The translations under genes were made by a program, and so were the position numbers. From Paraburkholderia atlantica (lineage in GTDB: Bacteria; Pseudomonadota; Gammaproteobacteria; Burkholderiales; Burkholderiaceae): 64,000 nt of DNA. The stretch spans positions 62,001 through 126,000 of the forward strand of contig NZ_WHNQ01000004.1 in NCBI RefSeq assembly GCF_009362785.1, in the 5' to 3' direction. Below the pieces are notes generated by a model that was given only the letters and a program-made list of their open reading frames with translations, was not told the origin of the DNA and did not search any database. Of the stretch, positions 1 through 8,780 are shown one piece after another (within the stretch, counting starts at the first letter, position 1; the number at the start of each line of letters is the position of its first letter).

Positions 1-453
1 TGCACTATCCAATCAGCCCTATTTCAGGCATCATATTGCAATAGTTGCACCTCGCACCCATATAGCACTGGCAGCACCAGGCAGTCTCAGGCCGGCATCT
101 CCGCACCACCCCCGACAGTTCGACCGCCCCTTAACGGCGATCCCGTCACTCCGGCAATGCGCCGTCCGCATTCGCCGCCGCGAGAAGTACACCGAGCGGT
201 TCAGCATCATGCGCCCGGCGCACTAATCGGCGCGCCGCTTCAGCGTTTTCGGTCGAATCAGCGTTTTCGCGCGACCGCTCGCGCCATTGTCATTGAGCCC
301 GCCGGGTCTAGCAGGCCTGTGCCAACCATTTTCATCGCGGCGCGCCCATCGGTGCTGCGCCGCCGGTCCGCGTCGCGACGCACCGAGGAGGCGTTGCCGG
401 AAGCAGCGCCCCGCACGCGGCGAGCGGACCACGCAATACAGGACACGTTATTC
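1..453. other. No gene recognised (left edge)
   Basis: I see no convincing gene here. An open frame running into the next gene starts at 157, but its first 99 codons are arginine/proline-rich in the way GC-rich shadow frames are, and a better start lies at 454. No tRNA, terminator or clear promoter was recognised. Confidence 0.5.
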
Positions 454-735
454 ATGAATTCAGCAGTCAAGACCTACAAGGGTTACGAAATTCACCCGCT
501 CGTTTATCCGCGCCGCCCGGCGGGCGCGCAAGCGACCCGCAATCCTGGCGCCGGTTACGACGCGTCGGTGCGCATCTGCCGCGTCGGCGCCAATCCGGCG
601 GCCGACGGCCGGGTGTTCCGTCTGCAGTATCTGTTTCCGTTCGACGGCATGGGCAAGGCGCGCATCGCGTGCATGGCGCATGCGGAACGGCTGATTGACG
701 GCCAGGTGAGCGGTCAGTCGGTCACCGATCTTTGA
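454..735 (+). CDS. Small hypothetical protein with Y-K-G-Y-E-I N-terminus
   Basis: A 93-residue protein of unknown function. It opens with a tyrosine-rich YKGYEI segment at about residues 8-13, then has a basic Pro/Arg stretch and an alternating hydrophobic half ending in an Ala-rich helix and IDG. There is no signal peptide or membrane segment. ATG 454 was preferred to the upstream in-frame start at 157 because the intervening sequence is low-complexity Arg/Pro and the homology-like part begins at MNSAVKTYKGYE. Two other small proteins in this window, at 22649 and 50315 (minus strand), open with a similar Y-[KR]-x-[YF]-[DE]-[IV] block, so this may be one of a small paralogous family. Function unknown. 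Confidence 0.6.
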   Translation: MNSAVKTYKGYEIHPLVYPRRPAGAQATRNPGAGYDASVRICRVGANPAADGRVFRLQYLFPFDGMGKARIACMAHAERLIDGQVSGQSVTDL

Positions 736-870
736 GCGGCGTCATCGGCGCGTCACTCATGTCGCGCAGCGTGCTTGCGGGCGCCGCTGCTTTTCCAACG
801 AATCCACAGTCGCGCCGCTCGCAATGCCCGCGGCCGATTTTCCCTTTATCCCATCGACCAGGAGTAATGC

Positions 871-1149
871 ATGGCGAAAGAAGAACTGATTGAACTTGAC
901 GGTATCGTCGACGAAGTGCTTCCGGATAGCCGCTACCGCGTGACGCTCGACAACGGCGTCGTGGTCGGCGCTTATGCGTCCGGACGCATGCGCAAGAACC
1001 ATATCCGTATCCTCGCGGGCGATCGCGTGACGCTCGAAATGTCGGTCTACGACCTGACCAAGGGGCGGATCAATTTCCGCCACAAGGACGAACGCCCGAG
1101 CGGCGGCGGTGCGCCACGTCCGGCGACGCAGGGTGCGCGGCGTAGATAA
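871..1149 (+). CDS. infA: Translation initiation factor IF-1 (long paralogue)
   Basis: A 92-residue IF-1. It binds the ribosomal A site of the 30S subunit during initiation. The S1/OB-fold core (residues 1-72) is complete: [18 protein letters not shown] at the start, then the [11 protein letters not shown] and GDRV blocks. Canonical IF-1 is about 72 residues; this one carries an extra roughly 20-residue Gly/Pro/Arg-rich basic tail ending GARRR. It stands alone instead of beside rpmJ/rpsM in the ribosomal-protein operon, which fits the second infA copy known in Burkholderiales. An AGGAG-type site lies just upstream (caggagtaatgc before the ATG). A condition-specific or cold-related role is inference. 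Confidence 0.92.
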   Translation: MAKEELIELDGIVDEVLPDSRYRVTLDNGVVVGAYASGRMRKNHIRILAGDRVTLEMSVYDLTKGRINFRHKDERPSGGGAPRPATQGARRR

Positions 1150-1175
1150 GCAGCGGTGACGGCGCCGCCCAGCGT

Positions 1176-1195
1176 ACCTGCAATGCCATGCAGGT
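1176..1195. terminator. Hairpin between infA and gntR, possible bidirectional terminator
   Basis: Perfect 7-bp arms ACCTGCA/TGCAGGT around a 6-base loop, 26 bases after the infA stop and between two convergent genes. No T-tract follows, so a termination role is only suggested by position. Confidence 0.3.
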
Positions 1196-1330
1196 GACGC
1201 GGGCAGCCCGCCCGAATATCGGGAGTCAGCGCGAGGCTCTACAGACTCGCGCCATATCTTTCGACTCCGCGTTCCGTCTGAACGCGCGGCGTCTTGATAG
1301 GAATCTGGCGGCACGCCGCAGCGCGTCTCG

Positions 1331-2074
1331 CTAAACCCCAAACACCGCCCCCAAATCCTCCCCATCCGCGCTTTTGCGCACCTGCTCGACCACCCGCTCC
1401 TCCAGTTCCGACAGATGCTCGCGCATCGCCGTCAACGCGGCCTGCAGGTCGCCGGCATCGAGTGCGTCGATGATGCGCGCGTGCTCATCGGCCGAACAGC
1501 TCGAACCCTTCGACGGATCGAACAGCGCCTTGTACAGCTCGGTCTTCGCGACCAGTTGCCCGACCAGTCCAAGCAACTCGGTGCCGCCCGCCAGCTCCGT
1601 CAGCAGCACATGAAACTGGCCGGCGAGGCGCACGGATTCATCGATCGCGCCCGTGCGCAGCGCTTTTTCCTCGCTGCGCACATGCGCGCGCAAGCGCCGT
1701 TTATGCGCGGCGCTCAACGCCCCGCACAGCGATGCGACGATGCCCGCCTCGACGATCTGCCGCGCCCGATACACCTGGCGAATGTCCTCCTCCGACGGCG
1801 ACGGCACGAATGCGCCGCGATTCGCCTCGAGCACGAGCTTGCCCTCGAAGCCTAGCCGCGCGAGCACCTTGCGCAGCGCGCCGCGCGTGCAGCCGAACGC
1901 GGCCGCGAGATCGCGCTCGACCAATTGCGCACCGGGCCGCAAACGCCCCTGCAGCAGGGCCGAGGTAATCGACGCATAAATGCGCTCTTCGACGCTCGGC
2001 GAGGCGTCGCCGCTCCCGGGGGATGCGGGTGGAGCGGTGTCGGCGGAGGGAGAACGCGGGGAACGCGTAGCCAT
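1331..2074 (-). CDS. GntR-family (FCD) transcriptional regulator
   Basis: A 247-residue regulator. An N-terminal winged helix-turn-helix (about residues 27-92, with VEERIYASITSALLQGRLRPG and the RDLAAAFGCTRGALRKVL recognition region) is followed by an all-helical FCD ligand domain (about 95-230), the usual FadR-subfamily layout. ATG 2074 was chosen over an upstream in-frame codon at 2116 because the latter adds a short non-conserved leader. It is divergent from the MFS gene at 2246. A perfect 16-bp palindrome in the shared intergenic region is the obvious operator, so this protein probably represses itself and the transporter. The ligand is unknown; FCD domains usually bind small organic acids. 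Confidence 0.88.
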   Translation of the reverse strand: MATRSPRSPSADTAPPASPGSGDASPSVEERIYASITSALLQGRLRPGAQLVERDLAAAFGCTRGALRKVLARLGFEGKLVLEANRGAFVPSPSEEDIRQVYRARQIVEAGIVASLCGALSAAHKRRLRAHVRSEEKALRTGAIDESVRLAGQFHVLLTELAGGTELLGLVGQLVAKTELYKALFDPSKGSSCSADEHARIIDALDAGDLQAALTAMREHLSELEERVVEQVRKSADGEDLGAVFGV

Positions 2075-2195
2075 GATTTCGGTGACCGTAGACGGTGGAA
2101 AACAAGAACAAATCAACGCCGCAGCATTCTAGCGATGCCCCGCGCACGACGCCAATCTACCTGGCTACGCCGTCGCTTATACCGGACATTCGCGC

Positions 2196-2230
2196 GAATG
2201 GTTAACCATTCCAGGTTACTATGGTTGACC
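2196..2230. promoter_or_regulatory. Palindromic operator candidate between gntR and MFS gene
   Basis: GAATGGTTAACCATTC (2196-2211) is a perfect 16-bp palindrome. A partial copy of its core, ATGGTTGACC, follows at 2221-2230, about two helical turns away and 15 bases before the MFS start codon. GntR-type regulators commonly bind such short dyads next to their own genes. Confidence 0.6.
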
Positions 2231-2245
2231 AAAACGGAGACTGCA

Positions 2246-3520
2246 ATGTCTTTCCGCAGTCCAGCTCCCAGGCTCGCCATGACTCTGCCCACCAGCGCTA
2301 CGCCTCACAGTACCTCCGCAAACCGCGCCCGCTCCGCGCTGACATGGCACGACCTCGCATGGCTCGGCGCGATCGTCGTGCTCGGCATCAATCTGCGCCC
2401 GCTGCTGACCTCGATCAGCCCGTTGATGACGACGATTCGCGATGCCACCGGCCTGAGCTTCTACGGCGCGTCATTGCTGACCAGTCTGCCGGTCGTCGCG
2501 ATGGGCGTCGGCGCGTTCGGCGCGGCGGCGTTGACGCGCAGCGTCGGCGAAACGCGCGGAGTCGCGCTCGGCCTCGCCGCGATCGCGCTTGCGTGCGCGG
2601 CGCGCTGGATTGCGTCAAGCGGCTTCACGCTGCTTTCGACGGCCCTGCTCGCAGGCGCCGGGGTCGCCGCGATTCAGGCGTTGCTGCCCGCTGTCATCAA
2701 GCAGCGTTTCCACGCCCGCGTGCCGCTCGCGATGGGCGTGTTCTCCGCGTCGATCATGGGCGGCGGCGGCCTCGGCGCGAGTCTGAGTCCGTGGGTCGGC
2801 CGCGCGATGCAGTCCTGGCACGCGGGGCTCGCGGTGTGGGCGCTGCCGGCCTGCGGCGCGCTCGCGTGCTGGTGGCTGTTGACGCGGCGGCATGCAGCGG
2901 CCCCCGCCACGCTGCGCACCTCTGCCATGCCCGCGCCGGCGTTCTCGCCGTGGACCACGCGGCGCGCGTGGACACTCGGCCTGTACTTCGGCATCGTCAA
3001 TGGCGGTTATACGAGTCTGGTCGCGTGGCTGCCGGCGTTCTATCAGCAGCGCGGCATGAGCATCGCAGCGAGCGGCTCGCTGCTCGCTGCGATGACTGTC
3101 TTCCAGGCCGCGTCGGCGTTGCTGCTGCCGCTGGCCGCCGCGTCGTTCCGCGATCGCCGACCGTGGCTGCTGCTCGGGTTGTCGGCGCAACTGGCTGGCG
3201 TGCTCGGTCTGATCGCACTGCCCGACGCCGTGCCGTTGCTGTGGGTCGGTATCGCGGGCGCGGGGCTCGGCGGCGTGTTTTCGCTAACGCTCGTCACCGC
3301 GATGGATCATTCGAGCGATCATCGCGTGGCCGGCCAGCTGGTCGCGTTCACGCAGGGCGTCGGCTTTATCGTCGCGGCCGTCGCGCCGCTCGTGGCCGGC
3401 ATCGTGCGCGGCTGGAGCGGCGGGTTCGCCGCCGCGTGGCTCATGCTCGCCGGCTGCATCGCCGCGATGATGGCGGTGACCTTGCTGTTTTCGCCGCGCA
3501 GTTATTCGCGCTGGCTTTGA
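2246..3520 (+). CDS. MFS transporter, CynX/NimT type
   Basis: A 424-residue integral membrane protein with about 12 hydrophobic segments and a short Ser/Thr-rich cytoplasmic N-terminus. The first membrane segment reads VLGINLRPLLTSISPLM, the pattern typical of the CynX/NimT branch (cyanate and 2-nitroimidazole type transporters) of the major facilitator superfamily. ATG 2246 has a GGAGA site 5 bases upstream; a second ATG at 2279 is possible. It is divergent from a GntR regulator and likely under its control. The nearby NasT/NasS pair suggests a nitrogen compound, but the substrate cannot be read from sequence. Confidence 0.85.
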   Translation: MSFRSPAPRLAMTLPTSATPHSTSANRARSALTWHDLAWLGAIVVLGINLRPLLTSISPLMTTIRDATGLSFYGASLLTSLPVVAMGVGAFGAAALTRSVGETRGVALGLAAIALACAARWIASSGFTLLSTALLAGAGVAAIQALLPAVIKQRFHARVPLAMGVFSASIMGGGGLGASLSPWVGRAMQSWHAGLAVWALPACGALACWWLLTRRHAAAPATLRTSAMPAPAFSPWTTRRAWTLGLYFGIVNGGYTSLVAWLPAFYQQRGMSIAASGSLLAAMTVFQAASALLLPLAAASFRDRRPWLLLGLSAQLAGVLGLIALPDAVPLLWVGIAGAGLGGVFSLTLVTAMDHSSDHRVAGQLVAFTQGVGFIVAAVAPLVAGIVRGWSGGFAAAWLMLAGCIAAMMAVTLLFSPRSYSRWL

Positions 3521-3792
3521 GGCTTGGAGCCGTCGACCGCTGCGTACGCGATGCGCCGCATCGGTGCATCGGGCGTCCGCTGTCCCGCATGCCCCGCGCC
3601 GGTGCAGCGCGACCGACGTGGCCGCACACCTCTTTCGCGGACGATTCGCAGCCATCGCTCGCAAAAAAATCCCCATCGGCCCGCGCCATCTGCGCGCGCG
3701 CACGCTGCTCACACCCGTCGCCAAGCCCCGTCGCGCGAAGACTGGCATATCCATTGCTTTACCGGTGGTCAGATGTCCCTTCCCCTGACTCC

Positions 3793-4368
3793 ATGCTGCG
3801 TGTTCTTCTTGTCACCGACACCGACAAACCCATCGGCGATCTGCGCGACGCGCTCGCCTGTCTCGGCTGCGAAATGCTGTCAGGCACCGCGACGCCGCAG
3901 GCGCTGCATCGCGCGGTGCAGGACGAGCGGCCCGATGTGATCATCATCGATACGGAGTCGCCGTCGCGCGATACGCTCGAACAGCTCGCCGTGATGCACG
4001 CGACCGCACCGCGCCCCGTGCTGATGTTCAGCCACGACGCGAACCAGCAACTGATCCGCGAAGCGGTCAACGCGGGCGTCACCGCGTATCTGGTCGAAGG
4101 CCTCGCGACCGAGCGGCTCGCGCCGATCCTCGAAGTCGCGCTCGCGCGTTTCGCGCAGGAGTCGCAATTGCGCGAGCGGCTCGCGCAGGCCGAAAACGAA
4201 CTGGCCGAGCGCAAGCTGATCGATCGCGCGAAACGCCTGCTGATGGATCAGCAGAAACTCACCGAACCGGCCGCCTACGCGAGTCTGCGCAAACGCGCGA
4301 TGAACCAGGGCGTCAAACTCGCCGAGATCGCGCGCGAGGTCGTCGCGTCGGCCGGCTCGCTCAAATGA
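3793..4368 (+). CDS. nasT: ANTAR-domain response regulator NasT
   Basis: A 191-residue protein with a receiver domain (about residues 1-120; VLLVTDTD start and the phospho-acceptor-like IIIDTES) and a C-terminal ANTAR RNA-binding domain (about 133-188; conserved LIDRAKRLLMDQQKLTEPAAY and an LRKRAMNQ helix). NasT antiterminates nitrate/nitrite assimilation transcripts by binding paired hairpins in their leader RNA. It is followed 7 bases later by the nitrate-sensor partner NasS, so the two are one operon. No nasA/nirB-type structural gene is adjacent, so the targets lie elsewhere. The long upstream extension of this frame belongs to the shadow of the MFS gene. Confidence 0.88.
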   Translation: MLRVLLVTDTDKPIGDLRDALACLGCEMLSGTATPQALHRAVQDERPDVIIIDTESPSRDTLEQLAVMHATAPRPVLMFSHDANQQLIREAVNAGVTAYLVEGLATERLAPILEVALARFAQESQLRERLAQAENELAERKLIDRAKRLLMDQQKLTEPAAYASLRKRAMNQGVKLAEIAREVVASAGSLK

Positions 4369-4375
4369 TGCGCTC

Positions 4376-5527
4376 ATGAATCCAGCCACTTCCGTCACCG
4401 CGGCGGCCTTTGCGGAGCCGCCTGAAAAGACCCATCTGCGGCTCGGCTTCGTCGCGTTGTCCGACGCGGCGCCGCTGATCGCCGCGAAGCTGCTCGAGTT
4501 CGGCCATGCGCACGGACTCACGCTCGAACTGTGCCGCCAGCCGTCGTGGGCCGCCGTGCGCGACAGGCTGCTAGCGGGCGATCTCGACGCCGCGCACGCG
4601 CTCTACGGGCTCGTGTATGGCGTGCAGCTCGGCCTCGGCGGACCGCGCACCGACATGGCCGTGCTGATGGTGCTGAACCGCAACGGCCAGGCGATCACGC
4701 TGTCGAATCGGCTCGCCGATGCACTGGCGAAGCATGGGACCTTGCGCGAGGCGCTCGCGACGCTCGGACGCAAGCCGGTGTTCGCGCACACCTTCCCGAC
4801 CGGCACGCACGCGATGTGGCTGTACTACTGGCTCGCGGCGCAAGGCGTCGATCCGTTGCGCGACATCGATAGCGTCGCGATTCCGCCGCCGCAGATGGTC
4901 GCGGCGCTCGCCGAAGACCGGCTCGACGGTCTGTGCGTCGGCGAGCCGTGGAATGCGATGGCCGAGGCGCAAGGCGTCGGCACAACGATCGCTTATACGA
5001 GCGAGGTGTGGCCCGAGCATCCGGAGAAAGTGCTCGCCTGCCGACGCGATTTCGTCGACGCGCATCCGCGCACGACGCGCGCGCTCGTGCAGACCGTGCT
5101 CGAAGCGTGCCGCTGGCTCGACGGCGCCGGGCATCGCGACGAGATCGCGCGCTGGCTCGCGCGCCCCGAATACATCGGTATCGACGAGTCGCTGATCGCG
5201 GCGCGGCTTGGCGACCAGCTTGACCCGGCGCACCCGCGCCGCCTGCCGATGCGTTTCTTCGACGACGGCGCGGTCAACTATCCGCATCCGATCGAAGGCG
5301 CGTGGTTCCTCACGCAGTTCGAGCGCTGGGGGATCATCGATGCGCGCGACGATTACGAAGCGATCGCCGCGCGCATCAACCAGACGCAGCTGTATCGCGA
5401 GGCCGCCGCGCGCGTGAACGTGGCGGTGCACGGCGAGGACGTGACGCGGGAATTGATCGATGGCGAGGTGTGGGGAAGCGGCTCATCGTCCGCCGCGTAT
5501 GGGCAGCGTTTTGCGATCCGCCGCTGA
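4376..5527 (+). CDS. nasS: NasS-like nitrate sensor (CmpA/NrtA family)
   Basis: A 383-residue periplasmic-binding-fold protein of the CmpA/NrtA family without a signal peptide, as expected for cytoplasmic NasS and not for an ABC transporter lipoprotein. Family blocks visible are LRLGFVALSDAAPLIAAK, the TFPTGTHAMWLYYWLAAQG ligand loop and the GLCVGEPWN motif. In characterised systems NasS sequesters NasT when nitrate is absent and releases it when nitrate binds. The 7-base spacing to nasT supports that pairing. It could alternatively sense another small anion, but the two-gene context makes nitrate or nitrite the best reading. Confidence 0.87.
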   Translation: MNPATSVTAAAFAEPPEKTHLRLGFVALSDAAPLIAAKLLEFGHAHGLTLELCRQPSWAAVRDRLLAGDLDAAHALYGLVYGVQLGLGGPRTDMAVLMVLNRNGQAITLSNRLADALAKHGTLREALATLGRKPVFAHTFPTGTHAMWLYYWLAAQGVDPLRDIDSVAIPPPQMVAALAEDRLDGLCVGEPWNAMAEAQGVGTTIAYTSEVWPEHPEKVLACRRDFVDAHPRTTRALVQTVLEACRWLDGAGHRDEIARWLARPEYIGIDESLIAARLGDQLDPAHPRRLPMRFFDDGAVNYPHPIEGAWFLTQFERWGIIDARDDYEAIAARINQTQLYREAAARVNVAVHGEDVTRELIDGEVWGSGSSSAAYGQRFAIRR

Positions 5528-5615
5528 GCGGACCGCGCGCGCAAGCTCGTGCTGATGCGCTAACTGCCCACGCGCCGCCAACGGCGGTCAAGTGGACAGT
5601 CGGCGTCGCCGAAGC

Positions 5616-6626
5616 TCAGAAGTTGTACTTGTCGATATTGCTCGCATCGAACGTGGTAGGCGGTCCGAGAATGATTTCGCCTTGCGCGCCGATCGTGCGT
5701 TTGCCGAGCTTGCCGGCGTCGAACGATTCACCCTCCTTACCCGCGATCTTGCCCGACGCGAGCGACGCCGCCGCGTACGCAGCCAGATAGCCGAGCTCGC
5801 TCGGGTCCCATAGCTGGAACGCGGTCACGGTGCCGTTTTTCACGAACGCGCGCATCTGGTTCGGCGTGCCGAGGCCCGTCACCGCCACCTTGCCCTTGCT
5901 CGACGACGACGAGATATAGCGCGCCGCCGCCGCGATGCCGACCGTCGTCGGCGCGACGATCGCCTTCAGGTTCGGATAGGCCTGCAGCAGACCCTGGGTT
6001 TCGACGAAGGACTTCTGATCGTCGTCGTTGCCGTACGCGATCTTGACGAGCTTGATCTTCGAGTACTCCGGTTTCTTCAGCTCCTCCTGCATCCACTTGA
6101 TCCACGTGTTCTGATTGGTCGCGTTCGGCGTCGCCGACAGGATCGCGAACTCGCCCTCGCCGCCCATCAGCTTCGCGACCAGTTGCACCTGGCCGCGGCC
6201 GATGCCCTCGGCGTTCGCCTGATTGACGAACAGCTGGCGGCCTTCGGGCGCGGTATCGGAGTCGAACGTGACGACCTTGATGCCCTGGCCCATCGCTTTC
6301 TTCAGATACGGCACGACCGCGTTCGCATCGTTCGCGGCAATCACGATCGCGTCCTGGTGCTGCGTGATCAGCGTGTTGATATACGACACCTGCGACGATG
6401 CTCCCGCATCCGACGGCCCCACCGCCTTGCCCACGCCGCCGAACTCCTTGATCGCGGAGAGGCCGCCGTCGTCGGCGATCACTTCATACGGGTTGTTGAT
6501 CTGCTTCGGCACAAACGCGATCTTCAGCCCGCTTTTCAGGTCCGCGGCGAACGCGCCGCCGCAGCTGATCGCGAGCAACGCGGCGCATAGCGCGGCCATG
6601 CCGGTGTGACGTAGAGGTTTGAACAT
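5616..6626 (-). CDS. rhaS: Rhamnose ABC transporter, substrate-binding protein RhaS
   Basis: A 336-residue periplasmic sugar-binding protein (peripla_BP_4 fold). A Sec signal peptide occupies about residues 1-28 with cleavage near AFA-AD. The mature protein shows the LKIAFVPKQINNPYEV start and NANAVVPYLKKAMGQGIKVVTFDSD block typical of RhaS. A GGAGA site lies upstream of ATG 6626. It is the last gene of the mutarotase-lactonase-rhaTPQS operon. It captures L-rhamnose (family inference supported by the linked enzymes) and delivers it to RhaPQ. Confidence 0.9.
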   Translation of the reverse strand: MFKPLRHTGMAALCAALLAISCGGAFAADLKSGLKIAFVPKQINNPYEVIADDGGLSAIKEFGGVGKAVGPSDAGASSQVSYINTLITQHQDAIVIAANDANAVVPYLKKAMGQGIKVVTFDSDTAPEGRQLFVNQANAEGIGRGQVQLVAKLMGGEGEFAILSATPNATNQNTWIKWMQEELKKPEYSKIKLVKIAYGNDDDQKSFVETQGLLQAYPNLKAIVAPTTVGIAAAARYISSSSSKGKVAVTGLGTPNQMRAFVKNGTVTAFQLWDPSELGYLAAYAAASLASGKIAGKEGESFDAGKLGKRTIGAQGEIILGPPTTFDASNIDKYNF

Positions 6627-6706
6627 GAAGTGTCTCCTGCGTTGTTGTTGGACAGAGAGGGGTCCGGGTTATCGGTCCTTGGGAGCTTTGTACAAAACGG
6701 TGACGA

Positions 6707-7732
6707 CTAGGATGAAGAAGACGCTGCTGCGGACTTCGCGATGAAACGCCGGTCGCGCGCCGCACGCCAGCGCGCGACGAGGTTCGGAATCAGCACCGAC
6801 GCGAGCAGCAGCACGCCGGTCACGATGGTCAGCGTTTCGCTCGATACGTCGTCGAGCGTCAACGCGTTTTTCAGCACGCCGATGATCAGCAGCGACAGCA
6901 GCACGCCGACCATCGAGCCGCGTCCGCCGAAAATGCTGACGCCGCCGAACAGCACCGCCGCGATCACCGACAACTCGAAACCCTCGCCGTTATCGCCGCG
7001 CGCACTGGTGAAGCGCAGCGTATAGACGATGCCCGCGAGCGCACTGACGAGACCCGACAGCACGAATAGCCGCAAGCGGATCTTCGCGACCTCGATGCCG
7101 GAGAACGCGGCGGCAGTCGGATTCGCGCCGATCGCATAGAGGCTGCGGCCAAACGCGGTGGCTTGCAGCAGCACGGTGAACAGCACGGCCGCGACGATCA
7201 CGATCACGAACGGCAACGGGATAAACGTGGGCCCGAGCGTGTTCATGCCGAACGCCGTGTACGCGGCCGGAAAATCCGCGACCGCCTGATCGCCGAGCAG
7301 CACATACGCGAGACCGCGAAATAGCGCGAGCGTACCGATCGTGACCGCGAGCGACGGCAGGTTCAGCTTGACGATCACGAGACCGTTCAGCAGACCGGCC
7401 AGCGCGCCGGCGATCAGCACCAGCACGATCACGACCGGCATCGGCAGTCCCATGTGCCACAGCACGCCCATCAACGCGCTCGATGCGCCCAGCACCGAAG
7501 CCACCGACAGATCGATCTCGGCGGCGACGATGATCAGCGTCATCGGCAGCGCCATCAGCGCGATCTCGGTCAGATCGGCGAACACGTTGCTCAGGTTCGC
7601 GCCGGTCAGAAACACCGGCGACAGCCAGCGCCCCAACACCAGCGACACGACCAGCACGATCACCAGCAACACTTCCCATTGCAGCGGCGTTTCGCGCTTG
7701 CGCGTCAGCAGCGCGGAATCGGGTTTAGCCAT
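6707..7732 (-). CDS. rhaQ: Rhamnose ABC transporter permease RhaQ
   Basis: A 341-residue inner-membrane permease of the BPD_transp_2 (RbsC/AraH) family with about 9-10 hydrophobic segments; the EIDLSVASVLGASSALMGVLW block is the family signature. Its start overlaps the end of rhaP by 8 bases, so translation is probably coupled. With RhaP it forms the heterodimeric channel of the rhamnose importer. The P/Q naming follows gene order after the ATPase and could be swapped. Confidence 0.88.
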   Translation of the reverse strand: MAKPDSALLTRKRETPLQWEVLLVIVLVVSLVLGRWLSPVFLTGANLSNVFADLTEIALMALPMTLIIVAAEIDLSVASVLGASSALMGVLWHMGLPMPVVIVLVLIAGALAGLLNGLVIVKLNLPSLAVTIGTLALFRGLAYVLLGDQAVADFPAAYTAFGMNTLGPTFIPLPFVIVIVAAVLFTVLLQATAFGRSLYAIGANPTAAAFSGIEVAKIRLRLFVLSGLVSALAGIVYTLRFTSARGDNGEGFELSVIAAVLFGGVSIFGGRGSMVGVLLSLLIIGVLKNALTLDDVSSETLTIVTGVLLLASVLIPNLVARWRAARDRRFIAKSAAASSSS

Positions 7733-8780
7733 GATCGCGTTTCCTCATCATGCGTTTGGCGACGGAGCGGGCCAGCAGCGTATCGGCGGCGATCGCGGCG
7801 ACGATCAGCGCGCCCTGGATCGCCTGTTCCCAGAACGGCGACACGTGCAGCACGACCAGCGCGATGCTGATCACGCCGAGCACGAGCGCACCGAGCGTCG
7901 CGCCGAGGATCGTGCCGACTCCGCCGGTAATCGCGACGCTGCCGACCACCGCCGCCGCGACGACCTGCAATTCGATGCCCTTCGCGGTGCTCGCATCGAC
8001 GGTGCCGAAGCGCGCGAGCCACAACGCGCCCGCGAAGCCCGCAATCGCGCCGGACAACAAAAAGCCCGACATCACGCGGCGCTCGACGTTAACACCGGCG
8101 AGCCGCGCGGCCTCCGGATTCGAGCCGATCGCGTAGTGCTCGCGACCGGCGCGAAACTGCTTCAGATACACCGACAGGCCGGCAAGCACGACGATCGCGA
8201 TCAACGCGAGCGTCGGGATACCGAGCAGCGTGCCGGTCGCGAGCCGCGAGTACGCGTCCGGCAGACTGGTCGCGTTGATCTGGCCGCCGTGCACCCATGC
8301 GTAATCGGCGCCGCGAAAGATGTACAGCGTCGACAGCGTCGCCACGAGCGAAGGCACGCGCCCCACTGCGACGAGCAGCGCGTTGATGCCGCCCGCGACG
8401 AGCCCGATCGCGAGCCCCGCGGCCAGCGCGACGAGCACCGGCATATGCGGGAACGCAACGTACAGGCTGCCCACCGCATACGCGCTGACACCCACCGTCG
8501 AGCCGACCGACAGATCGATATGCCGCATCAGGATCACGACGGTCATGCCCGCCGTCAGCAGACCGATGATCGACACGTTCAGCAGCACGTCGCGCAGATT
8601 CTGCATGTTCAGGAACTGCGGCTTCGCAAGCCCGGTCCCCGCGATCAGCAGGATCAGCACGACGAACAACGTGGTTTCGCGGCTCTTCGCGATGCTCGCG
8701 ACGAGACCGCCCGACGCAGCGGCGGAACGTTTCGGCAGCGATTGCTGGACCGGCGCGGGATGGGTCGAATGGCGCATCAT
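7725..8780 (-). CDS. rhaP: Rhamnose ABC transporter permease RhaP
   Basis: A 351-residue permease of the RbsC/AraH family with around ten membrane segments and the [19 protein letters not shown] signature. It overlaps the ATPase gene upstream (4-base overlap at 8777-8780) and rhaQ downstream, the tight packing expected for obligate complex partners. The N-terminal ~30 residues are hydrophilic and Ser/Ala-rich. Function as one half of the L-rhamnose translocation pore is from family and context. Confidence 0.88.
   Translation of the reverse strand: MMRHSTHPAPVQQSLPKRSAAASGGLVASIAKSRETTLFVVLILLIAGTGLAKPQFLNMQNLRDVLLNVSIIGLLTAGMTVVILMRHIDLSVGSTVGVSAYAVGSLYVAFPHMPVLVALAAGLAIGLVAGGINALLVAVGRVPSLVATLSTLYIFRGADYAWVHGGQINATSLPDAYSRLATGTLLGIPTLALIAIVVLAGLSVYLKQFRAGREHYAIGSNPEAARLAGVNVERRVMSGFLLSGAIAGFAGALWLARFGTVDASTAKGIELQVVAAAVVGSVAITGGVGTILGATLGALVLGVISIALVVLHVSPFWEQAIQGALIVAAIAADTLLARSVAKRMMRKRDHG

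Noticed and set aside
2221..3792. Apparent fusion of a long N-terminal region to NasT
   Set aside because: The extension lies in a shadow frame of the MFS gene; NasT homology starts at 3793.
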